A stretch of 41,565 nucleotides of DNA from Succinimonas amylolytica DSM 2873 (GCF_000378405.1 NZ_KB899636.1:1902930-1944494), one strand, 5' to 3'. Numbered from the stretch's first letter, positions 15,998 through 26,262 are shown. Numbers and translations: made by a program. Notes: generated by a model from the letters alone, not told the origin.

Positions 15998-16993
15998 ATG
16001 AGTGATAGTAAATCTTTTAAAATTCCGGAGCTTCAGAAGTTTCCGGAAAACATCGAAACCGAATTTGTCGATGAAATGGTAACCGTTAATGATGCTGTAC
16101 GCTATGCAACCAGCTATCTTATTGAAAGCGAGGTGTTTCTCGGACATGGCACCCAGAGCTGCTGGGATGAGGCCATGTATCTGGTCATGTGTGCCATCAA
16201 TCTGGATCCCCCGGCTGATTCCGAAACGCTGGAGACGCGTCTTTCGGTACGTGAAAAGAAGAATATTGCCCGGCTGCTCATGTCCCGGGTAAACGATCGC
16301 GTTCCTGCTGCCTACCTTACCGGGAGAGCCTGGTTCTGCGGTTTGGAATTTTATGTTGATGACCGGGTTCTCATTCCGAGATCTCCGATTGCCGAAATGA
16401 TTCAGGCCAGCTTCAAGCCGTACCTTAAGCACTATCCCCGCAGAATTCTGGATATGTGCACCGGAAGCGGCTGCATTGCTATTGCCTGTGCCGATATGTA
16501 CCGCAAGGGAACTACTATTGATGCCGTCGATATCAGCGAAGATGCTCTGGAGGTATGTTCCGTAAACATTGCCAATTACGGCCTGGAGAATGTGGTATTC
16601 CCATACCAGAGCGATCTTTTTGCCGAGATCCCTGATGATGAGCGCTACGATCTCATTGTCTGCAATCCGCCGTATGTGGATTCCTGCGATCTGGAAAATA
16701 TGCCGGAGGAATATTCCCATGAGCCCCGTCTGGCTCTGGAGGCCGGTGATGACGGGCTCGGCATCGTGAAGAGAATTCTGGCCTCCGCCTCCTACTATAT
16801 GGCCGAAAACAGTATTCTGGTATGCGAGGTCGGTAACAGCAGAGTGGCTCTGGAGGAGGAATTTCCGGAGGTGCCGTTCCACTGGGTGACCTTTAAGAAC
16901 GGCGGGGATGGTGTTTTTGTGCTGACGTATGACGAGCTTATTGAATTCGCTGAGATTTTCAGCGTTTACGGTCAAAAGGAGGAAGCGAAATAA
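15998..16993 (+). CDS. prmB: Ribosomal protein L3 glutamine N5-methyltransferase
   Basis: PrmB methylates the side-chain nitrogen of a glutamine in ribosomal protein uL3 using S-adenosylmethionine. This 331-residue protein has the SAM-binding motif [12 protein letters not shown] (about 152-163), the acidic loop [10 protein letters not shown] and the catalytic NPPYVDS at 223-229. The substrate-recognition helix region sits N-terminally. The N-terminus ([15 protein letters not shown]...[11 protein letters not shown]) is that of PrmB rather than PrmC. The ATG at 15998 was chosen over a TTG six codons earlier, which has no ribosome binding site. The stop overlaps the aroC start (TAATG), the usual prmB-aroC coupling in gammaproteobacteria. 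Confidence 0.95.
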   Translation: MSDSKSFKIPELQKFPENIETEFVDEMVTVNDAVRYATSYLIESEVFLGHGTQSCWDEAMYLVMCAINLDPPADSETLETRLSVREKKNIARLLMSRVNDRVPAAYLTGRAWFCGLEFYVDDRVLIPRSPIAEMIQASFKPYLKHYPRRILDMCTGSGCIAIACADMYRKGTTIDAVDISEDALEVCSVNIANYGLENVVFPYQSDLFAEIPDDERYDLIVCNPPYVDSCDLENMPEEYSHEPRLALEAGDDGLGIVKRILASASYYMAENSILVCEVGNSRVALEEEFPEVPFHWVTFKNGGDGVFVLTYDELIEFAEIFSVYGQKEEAK

Positions 16994-18096
16994 TGGCCGG
17001 AAATACTTTTGGAGAGCTGTTCCGGGTTACCACCTGCGGTGAAAGTCATGGCTATGGTCTGATGGCTATTGTTGACGGATGCCCTCCGGGAATGGAACTC
17101 TCCGAGGAGGATATTCAGCCGGATCTTGACAGAAGACGTCCGGGTACCAGTAAGTTTACTACCATGAGAAACGAGCCGGATACAGTAAAGATCGTTTCCG
17201 GCGTGTTTGAGGGAAAAACCACGGGCACCCCTATCGGTCTTCTGATTACAAATGTTGACCAGAAATCCAAGGACTATGCCGATATCGCCAGAACTTTCAG
17301 ACCCGGTCATGCTGACTATACCTACATGCAGAAGTACGGGATCCGGGACTATCGTGGCGGCGGGCGGTCATCCGCTCGTGAGACCGCCATGAGAGTGGCT
17401 GCCGGAGCTATTGCGAAAAAGTATCTGAGCTCCAAGAGGATCTCTATCAGGGGATATGTCCGGCAGGTCGGTCCGATTTCCTGTTCGCGGGTAGTGCCGG
17501 GAGACCGGCAGCTTAATGAGTTTTTCCTGTGTGATAATGCCATGGCAGATCAGGTCAGGGAATATCTGGATGGGATTCTCAAGACCCGGGATTCCTGCGG
17601 GGCTCTGGTGGAGGTAACAGCCTCCAATGTTCCCCCGGGACTGGGTGAACCGGTTTTCGGCCGTCTTGATGCCGATATCGCTGCGGCTATGATGGGGATC
17701 AACGCGGTTAAGGCTGTTGAGATTGGAGACGGTTTTGCGGCTGCTGCTTCCCGGGGAACAATGTTCCGCGACGAAATGACTCCTGACGGATTTCTTTCTA
17801 ATCATGCCGGAGGCATTCTGGGCGGTATCAGTTCCGGGCAGGATATTGTGGTCAGAATGGCTCTGAAGCCGACCTCCAGTATCCTGACTCCCGGACGTAC
17901 CGTTGATGTTGACGGTAAAGCCACGGAGATTGTCACCAAGGGGCGGCATGATCCCTGCGTGGGGATTCGTGCAGTGCCTGTGGCCGAGGCTATGCTGGCG
18001 CTGGTGCTGATGGATCACCTGATGCGTAACCGGGCACAGAATGCCGAGGTTACCTGCAGTACGCCGGTAATTCCGGGGAACTCGTCCGCTTACTAG
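16993..18096 (+). CDS. aroC: Chorismate synthase
   Basis: AroC makes chorismate from EPSP with reduced FMN, the last shikimate step. This 367-residue protein starts [18 protein letters not shown] with the first signature, then [30 protein letters not shown] and [11 protein letters not shown], and later [12 protein letters not shown] and KGRHDPC. All conserved active-site blocks are in place and the length is standard. A strong AAGGAGG lies within the end of prmB and the two genes overlap by one base. A terminator follows 23 bases after the stop. Confidence 0.98.
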   Translation: MAGNTFGELFRVTTCGESHGYGLMAIVDGCPPGMELSEEDIQPDLDRRRPGTSKFTTMRNEPDTVKIVSGVFEGKTTGTPIGLLITNVDQKSKDYADIARTFRPGHADYTYMQKYGIRDYRGGGRSSARETAMRVAAGAIAKKYLSSKRISIRGYVRQVGPISCSRVVPGDRQLNEFFLCDNAMADQVREYLDGILKTRDSCGALVEVTASNVPPGLGEPVFGRLDADIAAAMMGINAVKAVEIGDGFAAAASRGTMFRDEMTPDGFLSNHAGGILGGISSGQDIVVRMALKPTSSILTPGRTVDVDGKATEIVTKGRHDPCVGIRAVPVAEAMLALVLMDHLMRNRAQNAEVTCSTPVIPGNSSAY

Positions 18097-18119
18097 TAAA
18101 ATCAAATACTGCTTTCAGA

Positions 18120-18156
18120 AACGTCATGACTCTATGCGGGTTATGGCGTTTTTTTT
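18120..18156 (+). terminator. Rho-independent terminator of prmB-aroC
   Basis: AACGTCAT pairs with ATGGCGTT, and GACTC with GGGTT inside it (a few G-T pairs), followed by eight T. The stem is long and close to the aroC stop. Confidence 0.85.
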
Positions 18157-18771
18157 ATGTCTGCAGATTCGGCAATTTCCAGGTGCTAAGTTTTTCTTTG
18201 GTGGCGGAGTGTAAAAAATGATGGGCCGGGGGCCTCCTAAAGGCACTTCCGGGGTGGTGACCGAAACCGCTTTAAAAAACGGAAAACCTTGGGCAGGCTA
18301 ATGTCCTGTGAAGGGGGCAATGTTGATGATAGGGTAATTGAAATCATATGACGGAGACTGTTTATATTATTGGTTATGGACCTGTTCCTTAGTATCCGGA
18401 TTTTTTTTGTTGTTGTTTGTTTGTTTCGTAATAATACTGCTGTTGCTGAATTGATATTGTGTATGGTGGTGATATGTCAATAAATAAAAGACATCTTCGA
18501 TCTGTTTTACAGGGGGAAAATTATTATGCGGTGGTTGTTCTGCTGTGATTTATGATAATACTTGCTTATTAAAATGTTGTAATGGTCTGAGAATGTGATT
18601 TTATTTTATTTTTTTTTTTTTAATATTTTTTATTTTTGACTATTGCTGCTTTATTTGTTTTATTAATTTTATAGCATATATCGCTCTATTATAATCTGCT
18701 GGGCCTGGTCTGTTTCTAATTTGTAGAATGTTATAGTGATTTATCCTTGTGGAAGGGGTTTATTGTTATTT

Positions 18772-18800
18772 TGTTATTGTTATTGTTATTGTTATTGTTA
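18772..18800 (+). repeat. TTATTG microsatellite
   Basis: Nearly five tandem copies of a TTATTG hexamer run from 18772 to 18800, with an imperfect extension back to about 18761. Such repeats vary in copy number by slippage. It is not in a gene; the next supported start is more than 1.3 kb away. Confidence 0.8.
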
Positions 18801-18836
18801 TGAATGCTATACGTTGCTTGATTAGTGTTTTTGTAA

Positions 18837-18859
18837 TGGCAATTTCTGGTGAATTGCCA
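18837..18859. repeat. Inverted repeat in the AT-rich region
   Basis: TGGCAATT (18837-18844) and AATTGCCA (18852-18859) form a perfect 8-base inverted repeat with a seven-base loop. It lies just after the microsatellite. It has no T run, so it is not an obvious terminator. Function is unknown. Confidence 0.45.
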
Positions 18860-20137
18860 GAATTTAACAACTGTTATTGAAATAATGAGACCTGTTTATA
18901 TTAATATTATCTGTTATGATGGGCAGATTATCTGACAGTGTGGAGCTAGGGGTTATGCTCCTGGAAATTAATAACTAAAATCATAATTAATCATAGAAAT
19001 GTACAGAAAATTAATAAATTATTCAGGTTGCTGATATGTATATATATTATTAATAATCGCTATTGCGTATTGTTGTAAGGTGTTTTGATCAGCTATGTCA
19101 GTAAGTGTTAATCATAAGTATTAATATTAATAAGATGTTATGTATTAATACTGATTAATGCTTTGTTTAATTTGATTGAAATGCCGCTTTAGCAGGAATC
19201 TGAGTAAATTTTTTCTATGTGACGTATTTAAGATGTAATACACTCCCTTTACTGTAGTAAATGCAGTTTATCTTTTGTTTTTTATCCTTAAATATTATTA
19301 CGGATGTGTTGCACAAGGTGTAGCTATACTTATTTCTTGCGGAGATTATGTGCAATGTTGTTGTCTTTGTTTTTATAATGCTGTATCCCTGCCCTTTTCA
19401 ATAGTGGTGAAGCTGGTTGTTTATATGCTGTTTGCTATTTTAACAATGTTTTTATTCAGTGTTTTATCTTTGGTTAAGTGTGGATTTTATTAAAGGTGGT
19501 GAAAATATCGATTATTAATTTGTCTGGTCTCTTGAAAGAATATGAGATGTTTGCAGGAAAGCAGTAAAATTCTGGCAGATAGTATCTGATAATGACTTCT
19601 TTATATCATAATATGATAGCTATTTTAATTTTGCTGTATGAAATAATCAGGCTTTTTTGAGTCGGAATCTTTTTAGGATAATAATGCTGATTTCCGGCCG
19701 TTTTCTTAATCTGAGCCACATTATGATGTTTTGGCATATGCGGATATTTCAGAGAACTCATGTTTATCTCTCCCTTGGTATGGGAGTTGCTGCAGCCGGA
19801 ATCCTGGCGGAATACTTCAGAAAGGTGTGTTTATTTTTGCTTTTGTTGTTTTTTTGTTAACAGCTTTCGGCTATCATACGCGCGTGGCTTCGGTAAGAAG
19901 AGTTTTATTCCGACGGGATACGTTTTTAAGACCGGTGTTTCGTCTGCGGTATCCTGTTTTTTTTGTACGGATGCTATGGACTTTCTTGTAATTTATTGTC
20001 TTACTTCAAGTTTATGACGTCTCGCTAGGCGGCTATCATTACATAGCAATATATAATTATGCGAGCAACCAGGCGGCACTGCGGTGTTACCGGTTTCGTT
20101 TTTTATTTGAGGCTCTCCGTGAAGAGATTTGTCTAAA

Positions 20138-22741
20138 ATGCGTTTTTTTGAAAATCTGTTGTTTGTAGTACTGGCGCTGGCCATAACAGTAGTTGTTAAT
20201 CTGACGGGGTATGGTTTTACCGTTCCTGTTCATCTTTCTTTCGAGCTGCAGTCGAATACTGCTGCCGATGTTCGCATTTTCTACAAAAATGACAGTAGCG
20301 ACCGTTTTATCAGGGACTATTCTGTTTCCTTCACTGCCGAGCAGGGGGATGATTTCCACAGGTATGGGTTTGATCTGCCAAATCTGCGCTCAGTCTCGCA
20401 GCTGTCCCTCCTTTTTGATGATTCCGCCACCGGAAATGTCTGTATCCGGGCACTGACCATCCACGGCTACAATCAGGATTTTACCTATAATTTCATGCAG
20501 TCGGTGCTTAGCAATATTTCCATGTCCAGCAGCGACGAGCAGGGGGAAAGCGCCTGTTTTGTCTTTTACCAGAGAAGCACCGCCGAACCGGTTTTTTCTG
20601 ACCGGCCCCAGATTATCACCCAGCGCTTTGATGTTAACTCCATTGTTGACCCCTACAATCCCTGGCAGGGGCTTTTCTTTGTGGCGCTTTTCATAACCTT
20701 CAAGCTGGTTTATGGCCTCATAATGCGCATCGGCAGAAGGGTGCCGTGGCGCTACAGTCTTGTCGAGAACGTCAGAGCTCTCATGAATGCCGCCGGATGG
20801 ATTTTTGTTCTGGTGTACATTTTTGGAGAGGTTATTGATGCCTATGCTCTCCACAACAGAGTCCTCCTGATAGGGACTCTGACTGTTGGCCTCGGTTCCT
20901 TTTTCTATACTATTAGAGGTTTCTTTGTCCGGCATGCCCACCTGACCCTGACCGTTCTGGTTCTCGTTCTTCTGATGCTGGTGCGCTATGCAGTGTTCAA
21001 GAGCGAAGTTGGTACCATTTACCGTAATGAGTTCATGGGCTATATCCATATTGTCAAGCAGGAGCTCCCGTTTGACGTCGGAGCGGTGCTTCTCATTTCT
21101 TCCGCCTGTGTCATAAGAAGAAGGTTTGTCCGCAATCTGATCCTGGTCGCTGTGGCTCTGGGACTGGTGCTGATGTTCCTGGATTACGGTATTAATACCG
21201 GCAAGGATACGGATCGTCTTATTTTTACCTCTCTTGATTTTTCCAAGCTGAACTATCAGGATTTTGTTACCCAATCCATTCTGTTCTTCCAGACGGTGCA
21301 GGGCCTTCTGACAGCAGTTACGTTTATTGTGATTCTGATAACCCTGTCCCTGGCCTTCGGTAAGAATAAATCCGAAATGGTAATGTCTCCGGCCCGGATC
21401 TGGTCTTATCTTTTTATTGAGTGTCTGGCTGTCTGGGGGTATTTCGCTAATATCGGCACCAGCAGCGTTTATGATGACAAGTTCTACAATCTGGTGGAGG
21501 TCAATCGCGGCATTGAGAACCTTGATTTCTCAATGATTACCGCCTCCTCCAGCGAAATCAGCACTGTCAAGCAGGGCCTTAATTCCCATAAAAATGTTAT
21601 CGTTCTGGTGGTAAATTCCCTTTCCAGTTTTGGAAGCCGTCTCTACGGCGGGGAGAATCTGACCCCTAACATTGATGTAATTGCCAATCATAATATCTGG
21701 TTTAAGAACTACTATGCCCTGGGCTATGATGATGAAACTGCCAATTATACCTTCCTGACCGGGTATCCCTTCCTTCATAATGGCGTGGGGCTTGAAACAA
21801 AGGGGCTCTACGGAAGGTCGCTCCCCTATGTCATGAAGAATGCCGGCTATGCCACCATTATGGCCTATGCCTACAAGCCCAGTCCGGTCCAGAAGGTGCA
21901 GTACGATAATTCCGGTTTTGACTATCTGGTGGACTATCTGGATTCCCGCTTCCCGGAAACCGCTCCCCGTTACCGGTCAGACGCTCTTGATGACAAGGTG
22001 TTCCTGGGGGAGATGGCCAGGAAAGTGGAATACTGGATGCGCACCGGAGGCAAAAACTTCTTTGTACAGATCATTACCGGTTCTGGAATTGCGCCTTTTG
22101 CCGTTCCGGTAGAGAACCGTATTGATCCCAGTCAGAAGGAGTTCAACTTCGACAAGGTAATGCAGTTTACTGATGAGGCGGTGGCTCATTTTGTACAGGA
22201 TCTGACCCGTATAAACTACTTCAGAAACGGAATTCTGGTTATTACCGGGAATCACAGAGCCTCCATACCCATCAGCAAGAGGGAATTTGACACCTATGGC
22301 AGGCTTTCCGTTGCCAGAGTGCCCCTTATTATCATTGACAAGAATGTGAAGACTTTTGTTTCCACCAATGACATTTCCTCCGCTTCTCTGGGAGAAATCA
22401 TTCAGTATCTGACTCTTGATACGTATTCCGGAAGCTCCCTTCATGTGAATCCGTTTGTAGAAAAGGTTAATGAAACCATTGTCTATCAGGAACTCTCTCC
22501 GAGAAACGAAATTCTCATCAAGGAAGGCGATAATGTGGGAACCTTTGTTATTGCCGGAAACCAGTCCGAGATTACCGGTACCCTCAGAAACAAGGATGAG
22601 GTGTTTGGGAATATTCTGTCGCTCCTGCGCGATACGGACACTCTTATCAGCAATGTGGAGGAACTTCCTGAAGATCAGCGCTACCGGAAGTCCAGCGAAT
22701 GGTTTGAGTCAGCCGATCCCAAAAAACGGAACCTGAAATAG
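20138..22741 (+). CDS. LTA-synthase/sulfatase-like membrane protein, predicted inactive
   Basis: This 867-residue protein has a membrane helix (about 3-23), a beta-rich periplasmic domain (about 28-170), a bundle of about seven helices (178-440) and a C-terminal sulfatase-type domain (from about 485). The fold is that of LtaS-like phosphoglycerol transferases, seen in NVIVLVVNSLSSFGS, NLTPNIDVIA, NYYALGYDDETANYTFLTGYP and GILVITGNHRASI. Active members need a metal Glu in the first motif, a Thr nucleophile, an Asp-His pair and a further His. Here they read Asn (about 493), Asp (531-532), Asn-His (705-706) and Ile (651, in GSGIAPF). It is therefore probably a non-catalytic scaffold or sensor. 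The ATG at 20138 is preferred over a TTG three codons earlier. The next gene, 24 bases downstream, is a paralogue. Confidence 0.75.
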   Translation: MRFFENLLFVVLALAITVVVNLTGYGFTVPVHLSFELQSNTAADVRIFYKNDSSDRFIRDYSVSFTAEQGDDFHRYGFDLPNLRSVSQLSLLFDDSATGNVCIRALTIHGYNQDFTYNFMQSVLSNISMSSSDEQGESACFVFYQRSTAEPVFSDRPQIITQRFDVNSIVDPYNPWQGLFFVALFITFKLVYGLIMRIGRRVPWRYSLVENVRALMNAAGWIFVLVYIFGEVIDAYALHNRVLLIGTLTVGLGSFFYTIRGFFVRHAHLTLTVLVLVLLMLVRYAVFKSEVGTIYRNEFMGYIHIVKQELPFDVGAVLLISSACVIRRRFVRNLILVAVALGLVLMFLDYGINTGKDTDRLIFTSLDFSKLNYQDFVTQSILFFQTVQGLLTAVTFIVILITLSLAFGKNKSEMVMSPARIWSYLFIECLAVWGYFANIGTSSVYDDKFYNLVEVNRGIENLDFSMITASSSEISTVKQGLNSHKNVIVLVVNSLSSFGSRLYGGENLTPNIDVIANHNIWFKNYYALGYDDETANYTFLTGYPFLHNGVGLETKGLYGRSLPYVMKNAGYATIMAYAYKPSPVQKVQYDNSGFDYLVDYLDSRFPETAPRYRSDALDDKVFLGEMARKVEYWMRTGGKNFFVQIITGSGIAPFAVPVENRIDPSQKEFNFDKVMQFTDEAVAHFVQDLTRINYFRNGILVITGNHRASIPISKREFDTYGRLSVARVPLIIIDKNVKTFVSTNDISSASLGEIIQYLTLDTYSGSSLHVNPFVEKVNETIVYQELSPRNEILIKEGDNVGTFVIAGNQSEITGTLRNKDEVFGNILSLLRDTDTLISNVEELPEDQRYRKSSEWFESADPKKRNLK

Positions 22742-22765
22742 GCAGCCGTGGTCTGGTGGTGTTTC

Positions 22766-25132
22766 ATGACTGCGGAGAATAGCACGAATTCGCGTCCTGG
22801 CAGTTTCCTGCAATTTCTGAAGAGTTTTTTGCGGGGGGCCCTGCCGGATGCTTTTTTTCTGGCTGTGCTGGTCACGGCCGGCATGGTTCTTATGCTGCCC
22901 GGACTTCTCACCGAGGTCAGATTTTCCTGTGAAATCGCACCGGCCCTGCCTGGTGATTATGAGGTTACCGTGGGATATGCCACGCCCCTCAGCAGGAATT
23001 ATTTTGCTGAAAATACCCGCACTCTGAAGCTGAATTTTCCGGCCGGAGCATCCGGAACTCCCGATTTTCAGAAGATAGACCTGAGTTTTCAGAGCGTGCT
23101 TATCACAAACGTCCGCCTCAGCTTTTCGGAAACCACCAGCTTCAGAATTCGGAATCTCAGGCTTGAAGGATTCGAAAGCTTTCGGCTGGAGGATTATCCG
23201 GGACTGGATCTGGACTGCTCTCCGGACTGCATGCTCCAAAGACCGGAAAGCAGTCTGATTTACGTGCAGCCGCAGCGGTTTTCTTCCGAAATCATGAGCC
23301 TGAAGGCTCATAACGATCCTCTGACAGTTTTTACCGGATTAAACCGGCCGGTGCTGTACTTTCTGTCTTTTCTGGCTTCCTTTACGGTAATTGCGGCCCT
23401 GGCACAGTTTTTTCGGATGCATCTGATTCTCTGGTGCTGGGCGGCGCTGCCGGTTATTCTGGGGTATGCCCTGAATCTTGTGGTGGCCTTTTTTCCTGAT
23501 ATTTCCCGGGTTTACCGCAGCGAGTTTTCTCTGGGGGTGCTTAACGTTTTTCATCAGTATGGAGTTTGCTTCTTTATCCTGACAGGATGTCTGATTCTTT
23601 CTTCCTGGAAAAGGTTCTGGCAGATCCGCTGGCTGGGTATTTTGCTGTTTTTCCTGTTTTTTGCGGTTAATATCACCGATTTTTTTATCCTGCGGGAGCT
23701 TAATTCCAGGCTGACCATTGATGCCGTCCGGAATTTCGGCTGGGATTTTGCTCTGGGAGCGCCGCTGGTCCGGGATTTTGTATTGTCTCTGCCAGGAATT
23801 GCGGCGCTGTTTCTGCTTTTCTTTTATGTGCGTTTTGTCAGTATTTCATGTTACGAAAGCAGGAATCCGGAATATCCGGCGCTCTTTTCCGGCAGTCTGG
23901 TTCTCCTGGCTGTCGGGCTGCTTGCCTGGGGTGAGCCGAGTCCCGGAAGCACGGTGGATGACTACGATTTTGCCAATTTTTTCACGGTGAATTCCTCAAG
24001 ACATGAGGTGCGCTATTCTCCGGACAGCCCGTACAGAAACAGTATTCCCGGGGCAAAGGTGATCCCGGGGCTTAATTCCCGCAAGAACGTCATTCTCATT
24101 GATCTGGAATCCTTCAGCTCGTATCAGAGTATGTTTTTCGGTGGGTTCAGCAATAATATGCCGGAGCTGGATCGTCTGGCGAAAAGCAATGTCAGCTTCA
24201 CCAACTACTACTCCAACGGCTATGCCTCTGATGTGGCCAATTTTGCCATTCTGACCGGCTTTCCCTATATAAACGGCTGGCGCGGGGTAACGGACCCGGC
24301 ATATTTTGACCGGGCGCTTCCCCGGATTTTAAGTGCCAGCGGGTATCATACCTCCGTCATGTACTCCTCCCGAAATGTTTTTCATGCGGACGAGCTCCTC
24401 AGGCGGGCCGGCTTTGATGAATTCAGTGATGGCAGTGATCCGCATTATGCCATTTCCGAAAGACTGACCTTTAATTCTGTCCCGGATCGGGATCTTTTTG
24501 ATAATCTTTATCAGCGGGTTTCCCGCTGGAAGCCGGGTCAGGCGCCATTTTTCACCATGGTGCTGACAGCAACCACCCATGCGCCTTTTCTGATGCCTCT
24601 GACACATACCGCTTCCTACGAAGGGACTTTGCGGTACACGGATCGGGAGCTCATGGAGCTGGTCGCCAAGCTGCGTTCCGTCAGGTATTTTGATCACGGC
24701 ATCATGGTTATTGTGGCGGATCACCGGGCAATGCTTTCCCTGACCCTGGATGAGCAGATGCAATACGGAGAACGGGCTTTGGGCCGCGTTCCACTGGTGA
24801 TCATTGACCGGTCTCTGGGCAGCCGGGTTTTTCGAAACAGCGTGGGACATGATTCTCTGGGCTCCATTATCAGATATCTGATCCTTGACAGCTCCGAGGT
24901 TCAGGAATGGCAGTGCAACCCCTTTGCGGATCCTGACTGTCAGGAGGATGTTTTTTATCAGAAGAAGGGGCCGCGGGATGAAGTGCTGGTATTTCGCGGT
25001 AACGGCGATATTTCCCGGATAGCACTGGACGGTGATGCAACGGACATTGTCTCCGGGGCGCGGGAGAACCGGGAGCGGCTTTTGCGCGACGTATACTGGT
25101 TCCGCAATGATCCGGAATTCGGACAGAAATAA
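22766..25132 (+). CDS. LTA-synthase/sulfatase-like membrane protein
   Basis: This 788-residue paralogue of the preceding protein has the same layout: one membrane helix (about 29-47), a periplasmic beta-rich domain (about 50-190), six or so helices (195-390), then a sulfatase-type domain. Here most metal ligands are kept: Glu448 in LIDLESFSS, His605 in ATTHAPFLMP, and Asp652-His653 in VIVADHRAM. The nucleophile position, normally Thr, reads Ala-Ser (487-488, NGYASDVANF), so Ser may act instead. Relatives transfer phosphoglycerol or phosphoethanolamine from phospholipids to envelope glycans. The acceptor here is unknown. The ATG at 22766 is chosen over a GTG six codons upstream. It probably forms an operon, and perhaps a complex, with the upstream paralogue. 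Confidence 0.78.
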   Translation: MTAENSTNSRPGSFLQFLKSFLRGALPDAFFLAVLVTAGMVLMLPGLLTEVRFSCEIAPALPGDYEVTVGYATPLSRNYFAENTRTLKLNFPAGASGTPDFQKIDLSFQSVLITNVRLSFSETTSFRIRNLRLEGFESFRLEDYPGLDLDCSPDCMLQRPESSLIYVQPQRFSSEIMSLKAHNDPLTVFTGLNRPVLYFLSFLASFTVIAALAQFFRMHLILWCWAALPVILGYALNLVVAFFPDISRVYRSEFSLGVLNVFHQYGVCFFILTGCLILSSWKRFWQIRWLGILLFFLFFAVNITDFFILRELNSRLTIDAVRNFGWDFALGAPLVRDFVLSLPGIAALFLLFFYVRFVSISCYESRNPEYPALFSGSLVLLAVGLLAWGEPSPGSTVDDYDFANFFTVNSSRHEVRYSPDSPYRNSIPGAKVIPGLNSRKNVILIDLESFSSYQSMFFGGFSNNMPELDRLAKSNVSFTNYYSNGYASDVANFAILTGFPYINGWRGVTDPAYFDRALPRILSASGYHTSVMYSSRNVFHADELLRRAGFDEFSDGSDPHYAISERLTFNSVPDRDLFDNLYQRVSRWKPGQAPFFTMVLTATTHAPFLMPLTHTASYEGTLRYTDRELMELVAKLRSVRYFDHGIMVIVADHRAMLSLTLDEQMQYGERALGRVPLVIIDRSLGSRVFRNSVGHDSLGSIIRYLILDSSEVQEWQCNPFADPDCQEDVFYQKKGPRDEVLVFRGNGDISRIALDGDATDIVSGARENRERLLRDVYWFRNDPEFGQK

Positions 25133-25145
25133 GGGCGGAATTAAG

Positions 25146-25182
25146 AAGGGCCCTTTTTTTCCGTTTTTTCCGGAGGGGCCCG
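25146..25182. terminator. Probable convergent terminator
   Basis: GGGCCC (25148-25153) pairs with GGGCCC (25176-25181). TCCG and CGGA pair inside, and T-rich sequence lies within and after the stem. It sits between two converging genes and could serve both. Confidence 0.5.
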
Positions 25183-25184
25183 TT

Positions 25185-25913
25185 TTAAAACAGTCCGCCG
25201 TTTTCCGGAGAAAAGATCCGGAATCTGGCGTCGAAATCAATGCAGATGTTTTCCGCCAGCATTTCCTTTCCGGGCAGGTCGGAATTCATAATAAAGTTCC
25301 GGGATTCCGCTTCTGAGACTCCTCTGGTAATGATATCAGCGTCCGGAGCGTAGCTGATATGCCAGAGCTCCCCGGAGGTGCTGGAGGTGGGGGCGGCATA
25401 GGGCCGGAAGAATCCGAATTCCTGCATTCTGGTATCCAGCCACTGCGAAACCGGAGCCTGCGGTCCGGAGCTGTATTCCCGGTTGGTCAGCTCCAGAGCC
25501 CCTCCTTCAGGAATCAGATCCGGATCATATACGTCGATGTCCGTGCCGTAGTGATGCCGGGAAAGCCCGGGAACGGCACTGAATACCAGAATAGCCCGGA
25601 TTAGTTCTGCAGGGGATAGTTTTGTGATATCCAGCGGTTTTTCCTGGCGATCCAGTACCGGTCTTATGCCGGTCATTTTTTCGGTAAAGATGAGCTTCTG
25701 CCTTTCAAAATTCCTGAAGGACGAAGCGGCCCGGAGATTTATACCGTCCTTAAGGGCTTCCTTCTGCATGTTCCGGAAGGCCATGCCGGCTCCCGGAGTC
25801 AGTCTCACTGCCGGGGCTTCCGGCGACAAAGACAGATGGATTTCCGTGAGACCGTGGATGATGAGCGGAAGATCCTGGTAATGTGAAAATGACGGATACG
25901 GAAGATGCGGCAT
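25185..25913 (-). CDS. VanY-type D,D-carboxypeptidase (peptidase M15B)
   Basis: This 242-residue protein has the zinc-binding motifs of the VanY/M15 family. SRHHYGTDIDVYD carries His120 and Asp127 in the pattern S-x-H-x-x-G-x-x-x-D, and GELWHISYAP carries Glu182 and His185. Such enzymes remove the terminal D-Ala from peptidoglycan peptides. RAASSFRNFERQ (62-73) is the usual upstream block. No signal peptide or membrane anchor is visible at the N-terminus (MPHLPYPSFSHYQDLPLI), so the site of action is unclear. It may act on cytoplasmic or recycled peptides, or the true start may have been missed. It converges on the LTA-synthase-like genes. Confidence 0.85.
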   Translation of the reverse strand: MPHLPYPSFSHYQDLPLIIHGLTEIHLSLSPEAPAVRLTPGAGMAFRNMQKEALKDGINLRAASSFRNFERQKLIFTEKMTGIRPVLDRQEKPLDITKLSPAELIRAILVFSAVPGLSRHHYGTDIDVYDPDLIPEGGALELTNREYSSGPQAPVSQWLDTRMQEFGFFRPYAAPTSSTSGELWHISYAPDADIITRGVSEAESRNFIMNSDLPGKEMLAENICIDFDARFRIFSPENGGLF

Positions 25914-26262
25914 AGAAAACCCCGGTTACATACAGTGGCGGCTCAATCGTTTTTCGGCAGTTTTCAGGTACTGCCGCGGAGAGTATATTGAATTTTGCCC
26001 GGGCACTCAACTCCGGGATTAATAATCTGCGATACCGGGGTTACCGGTACCGCTTTTCCCGGTACGGGCTTCAGGCGGGCATATCCGTACGGAAAGGATC
26101 TGTTTCGAGATCGTACTTTTGAAATCCCGGATGGTGCTTCTGAAACCCTGATATGCTAGACTGTCTCCCGCGGACTGTTCGGGAACGGGATTCGTGATCA
26201 GGGGCTTTTTCCGCCGGGGGCGATCTCCGAAGTCTCAGCAGGAACATTGAGGATTTTTAGCA
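25914..26262. other. Divergent intergenic region
   Basis: These 349 bases separate the VanY-type gene from the AMP-ligase-like gene and should hold both promoters. No convincing promoter pair was found. Short repeated GTACCG/CGGTAC and CCCGG motifs occur near 26035-26070 (for example GGTACCG), which may form a local hairpin. Confidence 0.35.

Larger units (their letters stand above)
18157..20137. other. AT-rich region of about 2 kb without a supported gene
   Basis: From about 18350 to 19700 the base composition drops sharply in GC compared with the flanking genes. It has long T runs (for example near 18600-18650) and a hexamer microsatellite. Open frames here are short, overlap in several frames, and encode hydrophobic or Cys-rich strings with no ribosome binding site. 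A frame at 19657-19860 and its neighbours could be gene remnants, but no family is recognisable. The region ends at the first LTA-synthase-like gene and must hold its promoter. It may be decayed foreign DNA or an H-NS-bound regulatory region (inference). Confidence 0.5.

Noticed and set aside
19275-19493. Hydrophobic 72-codon frame in the AT-rich region
   Set aside because: AT-rich DNA readily gives hydrophobic, Phe/Leu/Cys-rich frames. No ribosome binding site or family pattern is seen.
19657-20017. Overlapping frames that could be a decayed transposase or gene
   Set aside because: No transposase motif, terminal inverted repeat or target duplication could be identified, so no call is made.
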